Below, in pieces: positions 47,766 through 56,448 of a DNA stretch of 64,000 nucleotides. The notes beneath the pieces were generated by a model. The model saw nothing but the letters and a program-made list of their open reading frames with translations, made no database searches and was not told where the DNA came from. Position 1 is the first letter of the stretch; each line of letters starts with the position of its first letter. The stretch lies in the NCBI GenBank assembly GCA_019651435.1, contig BOYI01000001.1, forward strand, positions 62,001 to 126,000, in the 5' to 3' direction. A program made the position numbers and the translations under genes. Source of the stretch: Pelagibacteraceae bacterium (GTDB lineage: Bacteria > Pseudomonadota > Alphaproteobacteria > HIMB59).

Positions 47766-48734
47766 TGAGCATGATCCCTGAAAACCACCGTTTAAACTTT
47801 TAGATATACTCTACAAAAAAGAATTTATTCTTTTTGTGGTGTTAGTCTCTATTTATTATCAATTCGAATATCTCTCCTTACTTTTTAGATTTATATAATT
47901 TAATCGATAGCACTTTTTATTTAGTGAAAAAGCAATTATCGCTTTAACCATGACATTTGTCATTATTGCAAGACAAATTGATTTATCCGTGGCTTCTATC
48001 ATCGCGGTCTCTTCTTGTGTCTTGGGTTATACAACAAGTTTGGGCTATGACACTTGGTTGGTGATCTCTTTGACCTTATTAAGTGGAGCCTATATGCGGT
48101 GCCTTTAATGGTGCGATCATCACGAAATTTGCTATTCCCTCAATTATTGTCACCATTGGAACAATGTCTTTATTCCGAGGTCTCGCATACTCTCTTTTAG
48201 AGGACTCTTATTATAATAAGTTTCCTAAGTTAGTGAGTAATTTGGGAGGAGGGTATTTATTTGGATACATCCCCTACGCCTTTTTAACCTTTATTATACT
48301 AGCTATTATCTTTGCTTTTATTTTGCACAAGACTTCTGTTGGAAAGAAAATTTATTCCATTGGAAATAACCCTGATGCCGCCCAATATACGGTATAGCCG
48401 TTGATAAATATACCTTTGTGCTCTTTACCTAAACGGCCTATTTTCCGCCTGGCAGCGATTTTCCTTCTGGAAGATTATCCAGTGTAAGACCGAACATTGC
48501 ATTTGGCTGGGAATTAGAGATTATTACATGGTGGTTTTAGGTGGTGTTTATATTTATGGAGGCTCGGGATCCATCTTAGGGAGTGGTAATATCCATATTT
48601 ATTTTGGGGATGCTTTCTTTGGACTTGGTCTCTCGAATGTTCCAGGTGTGGGTATATTATCTTTACCGGACTGCTTTAATCTTAAGTATTGGTTTCCCTT
48701 CCTTTATTCAAACCCTAAGGAGAAAAATGAGTGA
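47765..48734 (+). pseudogene. rhaQ: Rhamnose ABC importer permease 2, several frameshifts
   Basis: Second RbsC-type permease. Pieces: KKEFILFVVLVSI, TMTFVIIARQIDLSVASIIAV, AFNGAIITKFAIPSIIVTIGTMSLFRGLAY, KKIYSIGNNPDAAQY, EIITMVVLGGVYIYGGSGSILG, LGLSNVPGVG. Breaks near 47865, 48090, 48390-48520 and 48585-48650. In one frame SFIQTLRRK runs on without a stop into the ASRT-like start (ATG 48727); in another it stops at 48734 after KEKNE. Overlap of 8 bases is the simpler reading, but a fusion cannot be excluded until the sequence is corrected. Confidence 0.78.
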
Positions 48735-49114
48735 TCATTTAGGTAAAAAGTTTGGGCTTTTCCTGACGCCTTCCTTCCAGCTGAAGGTCACCCATACAAA
48801 ACAACCGATCACGGTGATCAGTTTGGCATGAGTCTTTATGTATTGTGAATTACAGCACTCAAGATGCCAATATCCAATTAGATTTTTTATATGAAGATCA
48901 AGACCCTATAGAAAATTATTCTTTTTCGATGAAAGGCAAAAGAAGTTTGCATTTACGCTTAGACCATTTAGAGATTGATGGAGTAAAACTCCCTCGTGAA
49001 AAACCATATTCCATCATATTAAAAAGCGATATTGAAGTCGTCGCCCAATTATCTAGACTAGATACCACATCAGATAAGAATGCATTCATGACAACCATGG
49101 GTTGGGGGGTTTAA
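48727..49114 (+). CDS. ASRT-family protein (sensory rhodopsin transducer fold, PF07100-like), two frameshifts
   Basis: Small beta-rich cytoplasmic protein of about 128 residues. It reads MSDHLGKKFGLF, then in the next frame PDAFLPAEGHPYKTTDHG and FGMSLYV, then in a third frame NYSTQDANIQLDFLYEDQDP, KRSLHLRLDHLEIDGV, LPREKPYSIILKSDIEV, AQLSRLDTT. The FYEDQDPIENY and HLRLD blocks match the family of Anabaena sensory rhodopsin transducer. Shifts near 48765 and 48845. It sits between rhaQ and rhaI with overlaps at both ends (8 bases and TAATG). No rhodopsin gene is near, so a sugar-binding or regulatory role in rhamnose use is more likely. Family call from memory of motifs. Confidence 0.7.
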
Positions 49115-50403
49115 TGTTCAAAGCGATAAACAAAGAATTAATTGATCAGCACAATCAAAGCCAAAAATCCAATCTCGATTTTGATTTTGAGTATTTAGAA
49201 CAAAAGTTAAAAAAATTCAACATCGATATTCATGCCATCAAAGAACAAATTAAAAAATTTCAAGTAGCCGTGCCCACGTGGGGAGTTGGAACAGGGGGGA
49301 CTCGATTTGCCCGTTTTCCTGGTATTGGTGAACCCCAAAATATCTTTGATAAGATTGAAGATTGCGCTGTTATCAATGATTTAATTGGTTTTACCCAGAA
49401 AGTTTCACCTCATTTTCCATGGGATAATGTGGAGGATTTTAAAGAATTAAAAGAATTTGCGGACAGCTACGGCATTGGATTTGATGTCGTCAACTCCAAT
49501 ACCTTCCAAGATCCTGCCGATGGCTTGGCTAGTTTTAAATACGGAAGTCTGACGAACTCTAGCCAGGAAGCTAGAGACAAGGCGATTGAGGTGAATACCC
49601 AGTCCATTGATAATGGAAAAATCTTAGGCTCTAAGGGTTTAACTGTGTGGATAGGAGATGGTGGAAACTTCCCAGGACAAATGAGTTTTTCAAAGTCATT
49701 AGAACGATATATCGACTCGATGAAAAAGATTTATGCGCATCTTCCCAAAGATTGGACTGTCTTATTAGAACATAAACCCTATGAACCTGCTTTTTATTCC
49801 ACAGTCATTAGTGATTGGGGTACGAGTTATATTTGTGCTAAAGAGCTTGGAGATCAAGCGATGTGTTTAGTGGACTTAGGGCACCATCTTCCCAATACAA
49901 ACATTGAAATGGTTGTCTCCCGTTTAATTGATGTCAATAAATTAGGAGGCTTTCATTTTAATGACAGCAAGTTTGGTGATGATGACTTGGATGCCGGCTC
50001 AATCAACCCTTATGAATTATTTTTAATTTTCAATGAGCTCACTGCTGCTTCTCAAAAAAACAAACTCTCTAATATCGCTTATATGATTGATCAGTCTCAT
50101 AACGTCACTGACCCGATTGAAAGTTTGATGCTCAGTGCTAATGAAATTGTTAATTCTTATGCAAAATCATTATTAGTTAATTACGCCCAATTAGAAGAGG
50201 CACAGGATCAACATGATCCTTTTTCCATGCAAAAACTTAAAATTTTCCTTTTTTGCACTGATGTCGCCCCCGGGGTTTTAATGGCCCCGTTTTTAAAATG
50301 GCCCTGCCATTGATCCAATTTTAAGCCGCCATGAACTTTGGATTAAAAAAAAAAATCCAAACTCGAAAAAAAAGTGGGGCAAATTCTTCCGGAAAAGTTT
50401 TAA
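49114..50403 (+). CDS. rhaI: L-rhamnose isomerase, rhizobial RhaI type (3' end frameshifted)
   Basis: TIM-barrel isomerase converting L-rhamnose to L-rhamnulose. PTWGVGTGGTRFARFPGIGEP, EDCAVINDLIGFT, FPWDNVEDF, GIGFDVVNSNTFQDP, the metal-binding LLEHKPYEPAFYSTV, CLVDLGHHLPNTNIE and GGFHFNDSKFGDDDLDAG are all present. The last 50 residues are scrambled: frames near 50250-50330 give CTDVAPVL-like and GPAIDP-like pieces and end KVGQILPEKF with a stop at 50401-50403, exactly 430 codons. ATG overlaps the preceding stop (TAATG). Confidence 0.9.
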
Positions 50404-50497
50404 TCAAAATTAACAAAATATTTTTACACACAACTTTTTGATGATCTTTCTCACTTACCGGTGGATTGAGAGTCAGACTATCTTATATAATAAGACA

Positions 50498-50692
50498 ATG
50501 GGATGGTGGCTCGGAGAAGAAGAAAAACAAGAAGAATCAACCATTCCCTACTCCAAATGTACTGAATGCGGTGATTACAAAGAAGTTTCTAAGAAATATA
50601 TAAATAAGACAACCGAGGAGATGGTCACCATCTGCTATGACTGTGGAAAGCAACGCTATATCCGAGTCTTTGATGGTTGTTTCCACCATTGA
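50498..50692 (+). CDS. Small zinc-ribbon protein
   Basis: Not recognised by name. 64 residues starting MGWWLGEEEKQEE at ATG 50498 (an upstream frame to 50438 is unlikely). Two CxxC pairs, SKCTECGDY and TICYDCGKQ, about 25 residues apart, form a probable zinc ribbon. Ends just before a terminator hairpin. Similar short zinc-ribbon genes are common in bacteria with no known role. Confidence 0.55.
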   Translation: MGWWLGEEEKQEESTIPYSKCTECGDYKEVSKKYINKTTEEMVTICYDCGKQRYIRVFDGCFHH

Positions 50693-50717
50693 AGGGATTG
50701 ATGATTACTAATGTATG

Positions 50718-50744
50718 TAAGCCCATGATGAATTCATGGGCTTA
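50718..50744. terminator. Bidirectional terminator hairpin
   Basis: TAAGCCCATGA (50718-50728) pairs perfectly with TCATGGGCTTA (50734-50744) around TGAAT. It sits between the convergent zinc-ribbon gene and the broken minus-strand gene and can end both. Confidence 0.75.
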
Positions 50745-50764
50745 GAAATTAAATTTAGTTAGTA

Positions 50765-51069
50765 TTAATTTCCTGAAAGGACTAAAGTTTCAGGAAAATT
50801 AGTAAAAGCTGTATCCATATAAGATTGTCACATTTCTCCAGACTCCACATCGACAACTTCTGCTCTTCGTTTGATTAACTCCTCATCTGATTGAAATTTC
50901 TTTAGATGCTCCATGGACTCAAAGTGAATGATGGTATGTAAAATTGTAGGATCATTTGCCTGGACCCCTGCAAAAACAAAAGGTCATTCCATATTCTTTA
51001 ATTTATCGTCGCTGTCTTGAACCATCTTTTTCCACTCTTGAAAATCTTTATTAGTTTAATTTTTCCCAT
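50765..51069 (-). pseudogene. Broken small protein, possibly dimeric alpha-beta barrel type
   Basis: Not named. Minus-strand frames give MGKIKLIKIF, then FQEWKKMVQDSDDKLKNM, a break, then PFVFAGVQANDPTILHTIIH and FESMEHLKKFQSDEELIKRR with AEVVDVESGEM, an in-frame TGA, and MDTAFTNFPETLVLSGN to the stop at 50765. About 100 residues. The pattern (beta strand, two-helix stretch, HTIIHFESMEHLKKF) resembles small monooxygenase or ligand-binding ferredoxin-like proteins. TGA codons at two places are better explained by one-base errors than by recoding. Confidence 0.5.
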
Positions 51070-51212
51070 GACTAACACTTAGGCCACCTCCCTTTTTTTA
51101 TTAGATATTTTTGATTTTAATAGATTTCCTAACATAAAGAAAAGATTTAAATTTACCTTACTAAAAAAGCTTTCTTGAGGAAACTAGTTTGAAATAACTA
51201 TCATGTGTAAGT

Positions 51213-51583
51213 ATGTTCAAAATGCTTTTGGTTTCTTTTTCTACCTGGTGTAGTTTTGTCTAATGACCTGATTTGCCAATCCTCTAAAGATCTTGGAGGA
51301 CATTTGGGTTTTTCATTCACTCCCCCAGGACTAACTTTACAGTCATGTGAAACCAAGCAACAAATTTGCAATTTCGTTAGAATTTGAACACCTCGAAAAT
51401 CACACCTTTGAAACCTCTGGTTCTTTTATTTTTAATGGTAGTCGATCAGAGACCTTAGTCTTTGATGGAATGTTTGAAAACTTAATTGTGAAAACAGATT
51501 ATGCTCTTTCTCGCTCTGGAGATCCTATTAAGTCTAAAAATATTCAGTCTCAATTTGTTTGTAAAATAGCAAACTCTGTTTAA
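51213..51583 (+). CDS. Hypothetical secreted protein, two frameshifts
   Basis: Not recognised. ATG 51213 gives MFKMLLVSFSTWCSFV, a short signal-like start; the next frame then reads LSNDLICQSSKDLGGHLGF and SFTPPGLTLQSCETKQQIC; a third frame covers EFEHLENHTFETSGSFIFNG to VCKIANSV at 51583. Three to four Cys suggest an exported protein. About 123 residues. The order and smooth joins suggest one gene, but there is no family match to prove it. Confidence 0.4.
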
Positions 51584-51592
51584 TTATATCTC

Positions 51593-52485
51593 GTGCATAT
51601 TTTCTACCATCCTGATTACGATATTCCTGTTCCATCTACGCATCGATTTGTAGGATCGAAGTTCTCTGATTTATATATGTCATCTTCAAACTCAACCGTT
51701 TGGCGTAAATTAAGAGTAGGCCAGCCAACACCAGCCCCGATGGATCGTATTATTCGAGGCTCACTCTTCTTCCTACATAAATAAAGTATCCGGAATGCAG
51801 GCTATCTAGAGAAGACCTGCGCCTTATTAATCTTCCTTGGTCACAGCGACTTCGCAATCGTTCATTTTTAGCTATTGAGGCACCTACCTAGCAACCCAAG
51901 ACAAGCTCTCAGTCAGGGTACTGTCATGTGGGAGAGGCACACATCATGCTCACCGTGATCATGGTTTGGGTTTTTGTGTCTTCAATGATTTAGGATATAC
52001 CGCAATAAATTTAATTGCCGAAGGTCATGTTGAAAAAGTTTTAATTCTCGATCTGGATGTACATCAAGGACGGTACGATTGATATCTGCCAAGGCGATCC
52101 TCACATCTTTACTTGCTCTATTCACAGTGAGAGTAATTTTCCCTTTGAGAAAAAACAAGGTTGGATGGATATCGGCCTTCCTGCTGGAACCAAAGATGAT
52201 GCATATTTAGACACCCTCAGTCAAACACTTCAATCAATTGAAAGTTCTCTTACACCCGATCTTGTCTTATTTGATGCGGGAATTGACGTTTACTCAGATG
52301 ACGGATTAGGGAATTTGGAGCTTAGCATTGAGGGTATTCGAAAAAGAGATCAGTTAGTTTTTGAGCATTTTCGGGGAAGAGATATTCCCGTGGCCACAGT
52401 CATCGGAGGAGGTTATAGCCAAGACCGCCAAGAATTAGCTAGTCGACACGGTCTAATTTTTGAGTCCGCGATCAACTATTTATAG
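51593..52485 (+). pseudogene. Histone deacetylase-family (acetylpolyamine amidohydrolase/AcuC-like) protein, many frameshifts
   Basis: Zinc-dependent deacetylase fold. GTG 51593 starts MHIFYHPDYDIPVPSTHRFVGSKF, the family N terminus. Across frames follow PTPAPMDRIIR, then HHAHRDHGLGFCVFNDLGYTA (catalytic His pair), KVLILDLDVHQG followed by the zinc Asp-x-His block, FEKKQGWMDIGLPAGTKDDA, VLFDAGIDVYSDDGLG and VIGGGYSQD to 52485. At least five small indels, mainly between 51680 and 52070. About 300 residues, normal. Substrate in bacteria is usually an acetylated small molecule or protein; not predictable here. Confidence 0.8.
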
Positions 52486-52516
52486 TTCTCTTATTTTTCA
52501 GTAAAATAAAATACAA

Positions 52517-52699
52517 ATGAAAGCAGAGATTATCTTTCCTCTTATTTACATGATCTGTTTGCTAATTTTAGTGGGACCAAGATTTTTAGATATGAACTCT
52601 AATTTCAGACAGTTCCTCAGTAATCTTTCGATATGGGCTATTATCGTCTTAGCTATAGCAACAGGGTATCAGGGATATTTTTATTTTTTAGGTCGTTGA
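52517..52699 (+). CDS. Small two-helix membrane protein
   Basis: 60 residues, not recognised. Helix 1 IIFPLIYMICLLILVGPRF and helix 2 LSIWAIIVLAIATGYQGYFYF are joined by a short polar loop (DMNSNFRQFLSN). Placed 32 bases after the deacetylase gene in the same direction and followed by a terminator, so it may be cotranscribed. Such short proteins often precede membrane proteases in alphaproteobacteria, but none follows here. Confidence 0.5.
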   Translation: MKAEIIFPLIYMICLLILVGPRFLDMNSNFRQFLSNLSIWAIIVLAIATGYQGYFYFLGR

Positions 52700-52729
52700 G
52701 GTGAAGCCCAATGACTGGGCTTAACTCAA
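52696..52729. terminator. Hairpin terminator between convergent small genes
   Basis: AAGCCCA (52704-52710) pairs with TGGGCTT (52716-52722) around ATGAC, extended by TTGAG (52696-52700) with CTCAA (52725-52729). T-rich sequence follows on the plus strand. Confidence 0.7.
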
Positions 52730-52737
52730 CTTCTTAT

Positions 52738-52953
52738 TTAACGGACTTTGTTGTCGTCTGCATAAAAACGAGGATCGAATTCATTTAACACGACATCTTT
52801 AATAGCTAGAGAGGGCTGAGAAAAATCACAACCGTTAGTTAGCTTTTCAAAAGGGGTATCGATAAGCATCTTTTTTGCTGTCTCTGCAGAGTTAGCTTCA
52901 ACTTCTACTTCGAAGTCATAAGTCTTGCTCATCTTCACTGTGTAAGATTTCAT
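52738..52953 (-). CDS. Small DpnD/PcfM-like protein
   Basis: 71 residues, function unknown. ATG 52953 is chosen because AGGAGAG stands 5 bases before it; the upstream extension to 52989 is unlikely. MKSYTVKMSKTYDFEVEVEANSAETAKKMLID is the beta-beta-alpha pattern seen in small DpnD/PcfM-type domains (strand, strand with VEVEANS, helix). Alone in its orientation, with a terminator at its 3' end. Confidence 0.5.
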   Translation of the reverse strand: MKSYTVKMSKTYDFEVEVEANSAETAKKMLIDTPFEKLTNGCDFSQPSLAIKDVVLNEFDPRFYADDNKVR

Positions 52954-53202
52954 ATTCTCTCCTTTCTTCTTGTTATTTAAACGAAACAAATAGTAAGCAG
53001 GATTATTAAAAAAGAAAGAATTTATTTCCTCTGGTATATTGTATTACAGATACCAGCAAATGATTCAATCACTATTGATTTTCAAATCTTTTTTGAAAAT
53101 GAAAATAAATTCTTTTCTAAATTTAAAATTCTTGCGACATTTTTATTCAATAAAAATTGAGATAAAAATGAAATTACAAGAAAAATACTAAAATCAAATT
53201 TC

Positions 53203-53709
53203 ATGAAAAAACTTTTAGCAATGCTGATTTTAATCCCAAGCCTATCTTGGACTAGCGAGGTTGAGCAAGAGGCCTTTCAATCGCCTAAGTTAATTGGGGA
53301 GGGTACGCTGAAGGTCTTGATGTGGGAGGTCTACGATTTAAGATTGTATACAGATGGAACAGCTTTTTCTTGGCAAGATAAGTTCATGCTAGAGTTTGAT
53401 TACAGTCGAGAATTGAAGAAAGAAAGCGTCATTGATGCCTCTTTAAAGGAATTTAAACTTCAGCCCAATGTGACAGATAAAGATATCAAGGCTTGGGAAG
53501 TTTTTTTAGAACAGGTTATTCAACCTGTTCAAAAAGGAACAAAAGCAAATGTTTTTGGGCTCCAAAAGGGTAAAATTATTTTCCATTATGAAGGTTCTCA
53601 ACCTTCAACAATAGAAAATGAGGATTTTGCTCGAGCTTTTCTCAATATATGGCTTGGAGATAAGACTTCTAGACCAAAATTACGAAGTCAACTTCTTAAT
53701 GAATATTAG
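53203..53709 (+). CDS. Secreted chalcone isomerase-like domain protein
   Basis: 168 residues with a signal peptide (MKKLLAMLILIPSLSWTS). KLIGEGTLKVLMWEVYDLRLYTDG, FDYSRELKKESVIDASLKEF and the C-terminal FLNIWLGDKTSRPKLRSQLL match the chalcone isomerase-like family of periplasmic bacterial proteins. Despite the fold, bacterial members are not expected to make flavonoids and the role is unknown; some may bind lipids. Own transcription unit; a 249-base gene-free, AT-rich stretch precedes it and shows no clear signal. Confidence 0.72.
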   Translation: MKKLLAMLILIPSLSWTSEVEQEAFQSPKLIGEGTLKVLMWEVYDLRLYTDGTAFSWQDKFMLEFDYSRELKKESVIDASLKEFKLQPNVTDKDIKAWEVFLEQVIQPVQKGTKANVFGLQKGKIIFHYEGSQPSTIENEDFARAFLNIWLGDKTSRPKLRSQLLNEY

Positions 53710-53715
53710 GCTTGG

Positions 53716-53735
53716 TGGGGAGGTTATACTCCCCA
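53716..53735. terminator. Hairpin between convergent genes
   Basis: TGGGGAG (53716-53722), loop GTTATA, CTCCCCA (53729-53735), directly after the chalcone-isomerase-like stop and before the stop of the short minus-strand gene. No clear T tract, so moderate support. Confidence 0.5.
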
Positions 53736-53757
53736 GGGCCTTCATCGCATCTTCTAA

Positions 53758-53895
53758 TTAAGCTGCGATCCTTTTGCTTTGGTTGCGGGGCTTGTTAAAG
53801 CCAGCAAAAGTGATCTTCTGTGTGTTCAAAGAAGAAAAGCGAAAACTCTCTGGCTTGGCGCCTTTGAGGATATTTAATCTGATTTTATTAATCAT
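53758..53895 (-). CDS. Short basic protein of 45 residues
   Basis: ATG 53895 is preceded by AAGGAG at good distance and the frame gives MINKIRLNILKGAKPESFRF, then SSLNTQKITFAGFNKPRNQS and a basic end KRIAA. About one residue in four is Lys or Arg, with no acidic cluster, suggesting nucleic-acid or ribosome binding. Not recognised. The hairpin at 53716-53735 lies just beyond its stop. An open frame on the opposite strand (53774-53977) has no ribosome site and is rejected. Confidence 0.5.
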   Translation of the reverse strand: MINKIRLNILKGAKPESFRFSSLNTQKITFAGFNKPRNQSKRIAA

Positions 53896-54108
53896 GGTCT
53901 GTATTCTCCTTATTTTCAGAGTTTTACTAGCAGGACTTGGTTATAGATGTGTGTTGGTGAGGGCTTGTGCAAAATGAGCATATCTTGATAGGATTTCTGC
54001 TCAAAAGCATTGTATCTATTGACTTTTTTTATCAACAAACGGGCCATTTTATTAGCTCAATTCCTACTACCCATGAAGGGTTTTTTTGCTATGATCTCGT
54101 GCTTAATC

Positions 54109-56448
54109 ATGACCGCGTTTAAAAAAATTGTTGTAATTGGTGCAGGAACAATGGGTTCTGGCATTGCTGCTCATTTAGCCAACTCCAAGCGCGATGTCGT
54201 GTTATTGGATTTAAAAGGGAAAGGTTCTCCCAATGAAATCAGCGAGCGCGCGATTGATATTATTAAAAAATCTGACCCTCCTTTATTAGTGGAGAAGTCT
54301 CGCCTAGAATATATTAAGCCTGGAAACCTCACAGATGACTTTGATCAGATCAAAGATGCAGACTGGATTATTGAAGCCGTTGTTGAGCGCATTGATATTA
54401 AACACCAGCTCTATGCTCAAATAGATAAAGTTCGAAATTCCTCTTCGATCGTTTCTTCAAATACTTCTACTATTCCATTATCCGTTTTAACCTCGGAGAT
54501 GTCCGAGACTATGAAATCAGATTTTTGTATTACTCACTTCTTCAATCCGGTTCGCTTCATGCGATTACTCGAGATTGTAGAAACTCCAGGAGTGAATGCT
54601 GTGAAAATGAGTTCACTTCGAGATTTTTGTAAGAATGAATTAGGCAAGGGGATTGTGAATTGTAATGATACACCTGGATTTATAGGAAATCGTATCGGCG
54701 TGTATGCAATGCAAGTCGCAATGTACGAGGCCCTAGATCGTGGGCTACCTGTCGAGATCGCTGACGCTTTATTTGGTCGACCTTTGGGAATTCCTAAAAC
54801 AGGTGTCTTTGGATTATATGATCTCATCGGAATTGATTTGATGAAGGATGTCTTGGCATCTTTTAAAAAAGAATTACAACCTGAGGATCCCTTTATGGAA
54901 GTGGTCAAGCCTCATCCTGTTGTCGAGGCTTTATTAGAGAAGGGCTATACAGGCAATAAGGGCCCTGGTGGTTTTTATGAGACCAAAGTGGTGGACGGTG
55001 ATGAGATGTCAAAGCGCTCAAGACCTCGGATATGAGTTACTATGATTTTGATAAGGTGGACTTACCCATTGCTCGTCGAGTGGAGAAGGAGGGTATTAAA
55101 GCTCTTCTGAATGATGAGAGTGATTATGGACGCTACGCCTTTGCTGTCTTTGCTAAAATCATTAATTATAGCGCTTTTTGTGTACCTAAAGGTTTCCTCA
55201 AAAGTAACCGATATTGATGATGCGCTAAGAATGGGCTTTAACTGGAATGAGGGTCCGTTTGAATTATTGTTTGAGTATGGCATGAATAATTACATTCATC
55301 GCCTTCAAGATCTAGAGATGGAAGTCCCGCCGTTATTAGCGACTATGTCTCGGTTAAAGCAAGAGCCCTACGACTCGACTTCTTCACGTGCCTATAATCA
55401 TGAGGAGGGAATGAAGTTTATCAACCGAGGTGAGGGAGTCCGCCGATTAGGAGATCATAAAAAATACGCAAATGCCTTATCTCGTAATTATGCCTCCACG
55501 ATTTGGCAGTTTAATGATGATGCCCGTAAGCAGCGCTTACTAGTTTGTGAATTTCACACTAAGGCCAATGCTTTAAACGGCGATGCCATGAAAGTTTTAG
55601 AGGAGGCTGTGGAGCGTTTAGAAAAAGATGATTATCAAGGTCTTGTTGTTTACAACGAAGCAATGAATTTCTCTGCTGGAGCTGATTTGAATACTATGAT
55701 TGGTTTAGCTGATAAGGAAGATTGGACGGGTATTGATAAATACTTATCTCACTTCCAGAGTGTTTGCCAAAAAATGAGGTATGCCTCCAAGCCTACAGTG
55801 AGTGCAGTTGCTGGTTTGGCGATTGGTGGTGGATTTGAAGTGGCCTGTCAGACCTCTCGTATGGTCGCACACATGAATTCGACTTTAGGTTTGGTTGAAA
55901 CAGGTGTGGGATTGGTTCCAGGCGGTGGAGGTTGTAAGGAGTTGCTCTGGCGCTGGACTTCTGACCCTGACTTTGAAGGTAAATCTGATGAAGCGGCCCT
56001 TAAAGTTTTTGATATTATCGGTTATGGCTTGATGGCTCATTCACCGCTGCAAGCCAAAAAACATAAATTTTTCATTGAGGGTGATGTGATGGTTCTTAAT
56101 CGTGATCACCTGCTCGTTGAGGCTTTCAAACAAGTCCATGAACTAAAAGAGGGATACACTCCTCCAGTCAAACCAACTTTTCAGTTAAGCGGGGCGGAGA
56201 CCAAAGAGAAAATGCATCAGGTTCTTTTAGATTTAGAGAAAAAAAACATTATTTTTGGCTACGATGTGGACATTGGTCTGCATTTAGCAACGGTCCTAAG
56301 TGGCGGAGATACCGACCCATCAAAGACTTTAAGCGAAAAAGATCTGTATAAATTAGAGCGACAGTCTTTAATAAATTTAATACAATCCTCAAAGACGCGA
56401 GATCGTATCCATGCGATGTTGCTGTCGGGGAGGAGACTGAAGAACTAA
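54109..56448 (+). CDS. 3-hydroxyacyl-CoA dehydrogenase / enoyl-CoA hydratase, dehydrogenase-first fusion (two frameshifts)
   Basis: Beta-oxidation enzyme catalysing hydration and NAD-dependent oxidation. Domain order is dehydrogenase first, as in Bacillus FadN, the reverse of FadB. NAD motif VVIGAGTMGSGIAAHLANS from ATG 54109, SNTSTIPLSVL, ITHFFNPVRFM, DTPGFIGNRIGVYAM; then the crotonase part with NFSAGADLNTMIG and GLAIGGGFEVACQ and VPGGGGCKELLW. Shifts near 55020 and 55190 (KSNRY versus KVSSKVTDIDDALRMGFNW). About 780 residues. Ends overlapping the acyl-CoA synthetase start by one base. Confidence 0.88.

Noticed and set aside
50765-51069. In-frame TGA codons as possible tryptophan or selenocysteine recoding
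   Set aside because: Neighbouring genes use TGG for Trp and TGA as stop (for example rhaT), and the same gene also needs a frameshift, so one-base errors explain it better.
53774-53977. Plus-strand open frame of 67 residues
   Set aside because: No ribosome site, odd composition, and it overlaps the better supported minus-strand short gene.
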